A DNA stretch of 64,000 nt from Pseudisothecium myosuroides (Eukaryota; Streptophyta; Bryopsida; Hypnales; Lembophyllaceae), in NCBI GenBank assembly GCA_951799445.1, contig OX637293.1, forward strand, positions 21,266,001-21,330,000, in the 5' to 3' direction. Numbering within the stretch: the stretch's first letter is position 1; each line of letters starts with the position of its first letter. Shown here piece after piece: positions 56,778 through 64,000 of this stretch. The position numbers and the translations under genes are program-made. Under the pieces are notes generated by a model. It was not told where the DNA came from, did no database searches, and worked only from the letters and a program-made list of their open reading frames with translations.

Positions 56778-57824
56778 TCATTGGTTCTGAAAGTAAGACA
56801 AGACTCCTCTCTATCTTTTTTTTGATGTTGTATACTCCTAGGGCTCCAGTCAATGCCTCAAATTTGTTAACAACTTGCTATAAATAGATGGTGTTGTCCG
56901 TTTGGGTATATGTAGATGTTAAAATGCCTTGAAACTTGTCGTGGAGTATTACCATTGCAAAACATGCTATCTTAATTTTTACTAAAACTTAATTGTGACC
57001 TAGATATTTTCTAAGAATTATCCAAGGCTAGTTTTTGCAGTTGACCTTCCAAAATCTAAACTTTTGCTATTTAGAAAAATTTTAAACTCAATTGTTAACC
57101 CCTAGTGGGGCCTATACACCAAGTGCAGGGTCATATTTTTTTTTGCACTTGTTCCAAGGAGGTTCATTGATTATTATCTTCTACGAAATTAAGTGGTTGG
57201 AAAATTTTTTAATTGGTGTGGAATTTTGGTGAACCGACTTTGCTGTCGAACTCCTAACATGTTTTTACTTTTAAAACATCCACTTGACCTTGGATGCTCT
57301 TCTCTATGTATTACTAGAGATCTTCACCTACAAGGCTAACAAGTTGACTTTTACCTTGTTTCTAGAATGATTGATATCCCTGATTTTTGCCTCTTTCAAG
57401 TATACTTGAGCCTAAAGGGAATTTATACCTATGATATTATAAATTCTATTTTTTCTAAAATTTGTCATATGCACTCATAGGTTTAGATGTTGGTCATAGT
57501 TTAGGAAGATATTTTCAAGTGATTATGTAAACTTGGCTATCTCTAAGGAATCTAACCTATCTACAAGCAAGATATTGAAGAATTTTAGATATTCTGGGTT
57601 TTTATGGACAAAACACTAAATTAGGAAATACTTCACCTACTATGGTTTAGCACTCTTTTTACTGATTTTGACCTACAAATCTTCAATAATAAGATGTTAA
57701 ATAAAAAAATCTTGTGAATTCCAAGTGATAAATTAGGGGCTCACAGTAGATAATAATCATCTTAATCTATAATAGATGATCTCATAAATAAGTCAGGCAA
57801 AAATGCATGAATAAAATGGGTTCT
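56778..57824. other. Intergenic, nothing firm
   Basis: AT-rich sequence. A TTAACCCCTAGTGGGGCC word at 57096 resembles a TTAA-family start, but I found no partner end. Confidence 0.35.
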
Positions 57825-59533
57825 TACAAACTTATAACTCAAATCAGAGCTTCATTGGAAAGAAAAAATGCTCGAGAAACCACAGGATGTCTACATCACA
57901 TCCATAACCTCCACAAAATGTAAGTATGCTCTAGAAGTTGTCTTCTCCATCTCTTCAATAGCCAAGCCCTAGTGGATGAGATCATCTACAATGTTCCTCC
58001 ATTGCAACCTCACTAATATATCCTCACAAATGAGATTATCCAAACTTTTCATCTATATTTGCCTCAATTATTTATTTTGTTTACTATTGCATATCACATT
58101 GTTTTATGTGTCATTTTAAAACCTACTACTTTAAAATACCAGTAGGATCGGATATAGTATACCATTTTGTAAAAAAGTCTTTTGACTACAATTGCTATGT
58201 ACAATTTTGGCTATACACTATTTTATGTGTTATTTCAAAACCTATTGCTTTGAAATATCTGTAGGATTGAATATAGTATACCATCTAGTAGAAAATAAGG
58301 CTTTTGGCTATAGTTACTACAATTTTGGAGTGGTTGTAAGAAGCACTTGTTGATTTTGTTGAATTTCACAATATTCATGCTTTTTTTTCTAATAGAATTT
58401 AAAAATTAGAAAAATAATTTTTAAAAATCTAAAAAATATGGCCATTCATACACCTTTAAGATAAAAATAAAAACTGAAGAAAAAGCATAGAAAATTTTTA
58501 TAAGTAGGAGAACTAGAAAAGTACCAAATCTCAAGAAATAGATACTTCAATGTTTTAATTAGGAAAAAATAGGAAAAAATAGGAAAAAAATTAAATAAAT
58601 AAATAATATTTGTAGCAACTCTATGGAGATAGTCATTCACCAAGAAATACACCAAAATAATATTTTACTTGTTTCAAAATGCAGGTAGAAAGAAGCTCAT
58701 TTTGTGGACTTCCACACAATGTATAATTAACCATTTTAAAGAACACTTTGAGCAATAGCTAAAAATCTATTAGAAGACCATTTCTTTTAAATTTTAATTC
58801 CAAATTTGTTTTTTTTGGTGTTACTTTGTTACAAAAAAATCCCAAATTGGCAAGTGTTATAAAATTGGGGACTTTTTTTGGACAATAAAACATTTTCAAA
58901 AATTCCAAAAAAATTGGAAAGGCTTATAGTAGTATGTGAGTACCTTGCCTATGAATTTTGAGTGGCTTTAGGAGCTAGATTGCAATAGTTATGGCCAAAA
59001 AACAAACCAGCCAGAGATGTGTGATAGAAAATAGTATGTGAGTGTTTCTTGCAATCATCCTTTGACTCCATTGTTACAGTTAAAAACATAAGTTTCAAGC
59101 CAATGAATATATAGTAAAAGTTGGTTGGAAGTACGTAGTGTTATTTGCTTCTTTGATTTTCACCAAGGTGCCTATTTGTCATCAAGAATCTTAGTTGCAT
59201 TATTTACAAAACATTTTGGCTAATTCAGAAATCACATTGAGATATTTTATGTTCTTCTTCTAATAAAATTTGTTAAAAACAAGCTACTTGCTTGTGTCAA
59301 AGCAACAAAAGAATTCTACATGATTAAATTAATTTAAAATAAAGGTAAATGCAAATTTTGAGAGAAAATCTACTAAAATCAATTAATTTATGATTTCACT
59401 CATTGAGGATTCAAACCTATAAACCATCCATTACATATGAGTGGCTTGGAGATCATCCAATGATGCTCACCATCTATCCAATGCTTCAAACCAATAACCA
59501 TGAGTAGATGTTAAAGTACGTAAATATCAATGC
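57825..59533. repeat. Right arm, inner part, of the large inverted duplication
   Basis: Diverged inverted copy of about 48413-49645. Within it the unit around TTTAAAACCTACTACTTTAAAATACC-AGTAGGAT occurs twice (58110 and 58230), as does its complement in the left arm (49190 and 49310), so that internal duplication predates the arm duplication. Non-coding apart from the broken fragment near 57830-58020. Confidence 0.72.
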
Positions 59534-60475
59534 TTAACCCCTAAAGGACCGTTGTCCCTTCGGGGGACAAATGTGTTTTCAGGCAGGTACCTACGGGCTG
59601 AAATTTTGTCATGATTTTTTGAAACTTATTTTGGAGCTTGAAAATCTGATTAGCTTCGTAAGAATATAATTTTTTTCACAATCGGTGCCGGGGAACAATA
59701 GTTATGATCAAATAAGCTCAAAACAGGGGACGGTGGGCAACCCGGACAGCAAAAAAAAATTGGCAAAAATTTGATTTTTTTTTTTAATATTTTTTTTCTC
59801 ATAGATTATATTTTTGTCTATCTGGAAAGCTTTGATTCATTTCATTTGGATTTGTTATGAGAAAGTTATGGACATTCTTGTTTTTTGAGCAGTTAGAGCA
59901 TCTTCTTGAAAAAAATAACTTGTAGGATTCATTTCTGAATGCTATTTTTGAAATTTTTCAAAAAAAAAAATTCTCATGGTTTAGTTTACTTGTTAGAACA
60001 ATCTCACCATTGGCATTAGTGTATTTTAATTCCATCTAAAATATATGAATATTTTAGATTTTCCTTCTATCTCCTACCTACTTCTACTTAACAATTTTTT
60101 TAGGAATGATAATTAATTTTTTTTGAATAATTTTTTTCCCCCCTAGACTCTCAACCCAATTCTCCACTATAAAGATTTAAAGCTCAAAACTCTGTAAGGC
60201 AAAAATTTTAATTTAAAAATGTTCAAAGTCAAAAAATCTAGTCCCGCAATGTGCTGAAAAACTTGTTTTTTCCACTTCAAACACAAATATCTTGCAATCT
60301 GTGCGGTCAAAAATTCTGAAATTTTTTCCACACATCCTCATACTAGTTAGGTGTAAGATCCTACGGTTAGATGTGCAAAAAAAAACATTTTTCAATTTTT
60401 TTTATTGTTTGCTATAGAAATGGCAATTTTGAGTGTTTTTTGGCAGAAAAAAGGCCTCGGTCCTTTAGGGGTTAA
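59534..60475. mobile_element. TTAA-flanked 0.94 kb TIR element, best-preserved copy
   Basis: Starts TTAACCCCTAAAGGACCG and ends with its complement (17 of the first 18 positions), both including TTAA. It follows the element at 3629-4561 nearly base for base, including the hairpin GTCCC-TTCG-GGGGAC, AAAACAGGGGACGGTGGGCA and GATCCTACGGTTAGA. Non-coding. It sits at a break in the right arm; I did not see an equivalent in the left arm, so insertion after the duplication is likely. Confidence 0.88.
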
Positions 60476-61429
60476 GAAAAATGATGTACCAAGTCAATAC
60501 CTAATGGTAGGTGCAATATTTAGTATATCAATGCTTAAAAGAAATGGCTCATCTCCAACGAGGAAAGCAATTAAATTTGTCAATGTGGTTGAAAAAAGAG
60601 TTGGAACCTTTTCTAATAGAGAAGCTCTGCTTGAAAATGAAAGATGTGGATGTGGATGAAAATGAGTTACAAGCAAGTTCTTTGCTAGAAGAAAAATTGC
60701 TAGAGTGGCTGCAAAAAGATTAACAAGTAGACTCTCTCAATCTCCTCTAAAAGAAAAGATTTGAATGGATTTGAAAGTAGAGTTACAAGAAGGTTGTGCA
60801 TTGAAAGTCAAATTGTCATTGTAATTGAACACGGACTTAAAAGTTGTGAGTATAAGTAAAAAAGGACTTGCAAGCACTCTCCGAAGGAAAATTGTAAGTT
60901 TGTATGCCTAAAAAAGATTTGGAAGCAAATTTTGCATCTAAAGAAAAGTTATGTGGTTGGAAATGGACTTGGAAGAGGCTTTTGTCTAAAAGATAAATTG
61001 TTGGCCAGCGCCTCCAAGCAAACCCTAGCCAATATGATTAATACTTATTTTTAACGATTAAGAAAAGAATATGAGGTGGCTATTCAGAAATCAATTGTGG
61101 TTGTGATTAAATTCCAAGGACCAGTATGTCATGTCACATGAGGCTAATTAACTTCCATAAATTTTGACCTAAATAAAAACGTCTTTGGTTGGAACAAAGT
61201 GAAAAATTTAGATGAAACCAATAGAAATTTAGCCCAATTTTGAAGCACATATTGTGGAACTATAATACTTTGTGTGATATTCACTTTGGAATACATATCC
61301 CTCCTTGAAATCAACCTTGTGACATGAATATTGAGAAACCCAACCATGCATCTACCTACTCATATATCATCAATTACATGAAACTACTTTGATGTGAAAT
61401 AGTCTATGTAGGTCAAGATCTAGTTGTCT
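60476..61429. other. Right-arm-specific sequence, gene-free
   Basis: About 950 bases with no clear counterpart in the left arm. Short frames, for example 60511-60723 with a Lys/Glu/Leu-rich product, show no domain. Immediately after the TTAA element, 60523-60534 (ATATCAATGCTTAA) repeats the word just before it (59526-59537). Confidence 0.35.
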
Positions 61430-63060
61430 AGTGTATCTAATGTGCCTAGCTATGACTATTGATGAATAGAATAGTAGTCATGAGATGAATAGTCATTGCC
61501 TCTTTTAATGTATATTGAATCGTCATTGTTTCAATTAGGCCTTTTGTGACATCTTAGCAAAATAGAAAATATTCCTTTTGAAGATTTATAGAGGGATTTT
61601 TGTTAAAGTTGCCATAGACATCTTATAGTAGGGTTGTTTTCTTTGTAGAAAAGTTAATAATGTCATACAAATTGTAATCTTAGCTTGCATTATGTTAAGG
61701 TTTACAGAATTTAAAATATTACTTTAAAATCACTACTAAAACTATTGGTTAGAGACTTTTGTAATGATCTTCATATTGTTAGAGGCAAACAATAAACATA
61801 TAGCTAATCAATTACAAAAAAAAGTTCATTTGTCGGTTGTGGATGTAACTCCATTGTCTATTTTATGCAATTAAAAATTGATTGGTAGTATCGTAGTAGG
61901 AAAAAAAGATATTGCATTGTCATATTGCCAAGATAGGTCAATTTGACATGATAATGAGTGCTTTGATATTCTAACCTTTTCAAATAATTTCAAACTACAC
62001 TTCCACAAATATTTTTAATATAAAATTTATGAAAAAAACTATATGTTTCTTGCAAGTCTTGAATTTTACAAAACCTTTTGAAAAAATGGTGTTAAATAGC
62101 TAAAGTCATAGCTAAAGTTCAAACCTAATAAAATCTTTTCAATCACCAAATATCTCTAAACATTTATTGACTTTAGGTAAAAATTATACCAATAGATCAT
62201 AAAAAATAATTTCAATACAATTTTGATTTTGATTTTTAAAATTCAATGGTATTCATCTTGACCAATGTAAATTGGACCATGACCCTTATATTAACTTGAT
62301 AATCCAACAAAATATTCAATATGTAGAAATTTTTAGATTTGAAAGTGAATAAGAAAGTAAGCTTGGTGTATCCAATTATCCAATTGGACTTGCAAATAAA
62401 AACCTCATTATCAAAGGTGAAATGGAAATGAACACTATTATAGGATATATTTGGGCTCTTAACGATTTTGTCTTCTATAAATATCCACTCTTAAAACTTG
62501 TCATGATACATTTGGTGGTTTTAGAATCAAAGAATAGAAGATTAACAATTGAATTGCATTTTGATAGTCTTATGAAGTGAACATATCACATAGTTGGCTT
62601 GTTGCACAAATGTAAAGTTTACAATAAACTATTTATAAAAAATTTAGAAGCAAAAGTCATTCAACATCCGGAAAGTGACTTTTCAATGTCAACTCCACCT
62701 TATGTACACCAAAAAAGGATATTCATGGTTTTAAAACACTCACCAATGAAAATATTAATTATCCAAAGTTTTATAAAAAAATCTTCCTTATACAAATCTA
62801 CAAACTCTACATTATTTACCAAAAATAATTATCCTAAATCCTAAACCAACTGCGCATTGTTGTTGCCCTTCTAATAATTACTACTTTAAATATTCTATTA
62901 TATATCGCACTGCAATTACTATTTCCAAACTAAATTTATTTTTGAGATCATAGCTAGGTCATGAAATTCAAAGCATGAAGATATTTTTAGTTTGTAGAGA
63001 TATTTAATCCACAATATGATCAAACATTGTCCATTCTCCCACATCATAATTGCATGTACA
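61430..63060. repeat. Right arm, outer part, of the large inverted duplication
   Basis: Diverged inverted copy of 44259-45290, with the right copy longer through several indels. No coding potential in either copy. Confidence 0.72.
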
Positions 63061-63064
63061 AATA

Positions 63065-63467
63065 TAAGGTAATCCCCCCCATTCCCGACTAGTGACCCAT
63101 TCCCGACCTATAGGTGCACTAATTTTTTTCAACACTTAGAATGCGATTTTTTTCCGTTTTCAAGGTTGGAACTAATAAATACATGACACATGTCCCAAGT
63201 TGTGAAAAAAAAATTAGGAAATAATGATTAGATAAAAAGTTATTGAATGTTTGGAATTGGAAGAGTCTAGACATTGGCCATGGGTCTGGTGCACTTTTTG
63301 CCTCCCAAAATTCATAGTAATTTCAATTCAAGCAATAAAATTACCAATTTTTTTGCAATCCATGTCATTTCTATTGATGTACCTCTGAAAAATATTTGTT
63401 TTGCCTTCGCTACTCCAGATCATGTCGGAATTCCTTATTCGGTCAGTTATTAGAGGGGGGTACCTTA
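63065..63467 (-). mobile_element. 0.4 kb MITE-like repeat with TAAGGTA ends, inverted copy
   Basis: Complement of the 5789-6190 repeat, matching across nearly its whole length (shared ATTCCCGACTAGTGACCCAT, GTCTAGACATTGGCCATGG, GGAATTCCTTATT). The termini are TAAGGTAATCCCCCC and the complement of TAAGGTACCCCCCTC. It separates the unique right arm from the satellite; in the left arm these two are contiguous, so it probably inserted after the duplication. Confidence 0.75.
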
Positions 63468-64000
63468 TTGTAGTTTGTCTTCCATTTAATAATATATTTC
63501 AAGATTCTACTAAGGATTGTTTGATTTGAATCCATGAATCTTGCTTTATGGTTATCAACCATTCAATTTTATACTTCATTTTCCATCTAATAATATGATT
63601 TAAGATTCTATCTAGGATTGTTTGAATTTAAAATGATGAGCTTGTCATCATGGTCCTCAGCCATGCAACAAAGTAGTTTTTTTTCCATAGACTAATAATG
63701 TTGGTTAAGATTCTATACAAGATTGTTCCATTCTCAAATGTTGAGTTTTTCATCATGGTGAATAGTCATGCAATTATGTACTTCATTTTTCATTTAATAG
63801 TACCATTGAAGATTCTACATAGAATTGTTTGATTATGTATCACTGAGCACGTCATCATTATCATTAACAATGCAACTACATGCTTCATTTTCCATTTAAT
63901 TGTATAATTCAACATTCTATACACTATTGTTTGATTTGAAATCCACAAGTCTATCATCACAATCATTAGACATGCAACTATATTTTGCATTTTGCATTTA
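63468..64000 (-). repeat. Satellite array, ~104-bp unit, reverse orientation
   Basis: Complement of the family at 43621-44258. The landmark recurs at about 63559, 63661, 63767, 63870 and 63971. Further shared words: CTTCATTTTCCATTTAAT, AAGATTCTA-A-AGGATTGTTTGA. The array runs to the end of the window and probably beyond. Confidence 0.82.

Noticed and set aside
57096..57200. TTAACCCCTAGTGGGGCC as another TTAA element end
   Set aside because: Only the first nine bases fit the terminus; no partner end or family interior follows.
36095..64000. Reverse transcriptase, integrase or LTR retrotransposon bodies in the long gene-free parts
   Set aside because: I looked for long frames and the usual catalytic words and saw none; the repeats found are DNA-transposon type or satellites.

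Overview
The window is a stretch of land-plant nuclear genome: AT-rich, gene-poor, with GT-AG spliced genes embedded in transposon and repeat debris. Plant-specific families (a BURP-domain protein, a SUVH histone methyltransferase, an o-type mitochondrial thioredoxin, a type II peroxiredoxin) and a plant-style CACTA terminus support this. I cannot name the species. A seed-free plant is possible, but the sequence alone does not decide it.

Layout, left to right. 1-3.3 kb: the cut end of a TTAA-flanked inverted-repeat element, a GC-rich patch, then a type II peroxiredoxin gene whose last exon is frameshifted. 3.6-6.2 kb: a complete TTAA-flanked element and two copies of a second repeat. 6.7-8.5 kb: a seven-unit polyubiquitin gene in which every unit carries Thr28. 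12.3-12.7 kb: two exons of an unrecognised protein with a Gly/Cys/Asp-rich tail. 13.9 kb: a pogo-type MITE. 14.7-17.8 kb: a six-exon coiled-coil gene on the minus strand. 18.6-22.2 kb: more TTAA elements and a direct repeat. 23.1-26.3 kb: a 3.2 kb nearly perfect inverted repeat. 27.3-30.3 kb: thioredoxin o, with tandem repeats carrying telomere-type motifs in intron 1. 33.0-36.1 kb: a secreted BURP protein with its TATA box and a probable 5' UTR intron. 36-49 kb: gene-free and AT-rich, holding microsatellites, a ~104-bp satellite and a CACTA element with its target-site duplication. 50.5-52.3 kb: an intronless SUVH-type H3K9 methyltransferase gene. 52.3-64 kb: gene-free; its right part (57.8-64 kb) is an inverted, diverged copy of 43.6-49.6 kb, so the SUVH gene lies in the loop of a large inverted duplication.

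The genes are unrelated neighbours, not a functional cluster: ubiquitin conjugation, thiol redox (peroxiredoxin and thioredoxin o), cell wall/extracellular (BURP) and chromatin silencing (SUVH). The most unusual content is structural: a family of roughly 0.9 kb TTAA-bounded elements with CCCC...GGGG termini (piggyBac-like architecture), the 3.2 kb foldback, the inverted duplication around SUVH with later insertions specific to one arm, and uniform Thr28 in polyubiquitin. I found no convincing new multi-gene system.
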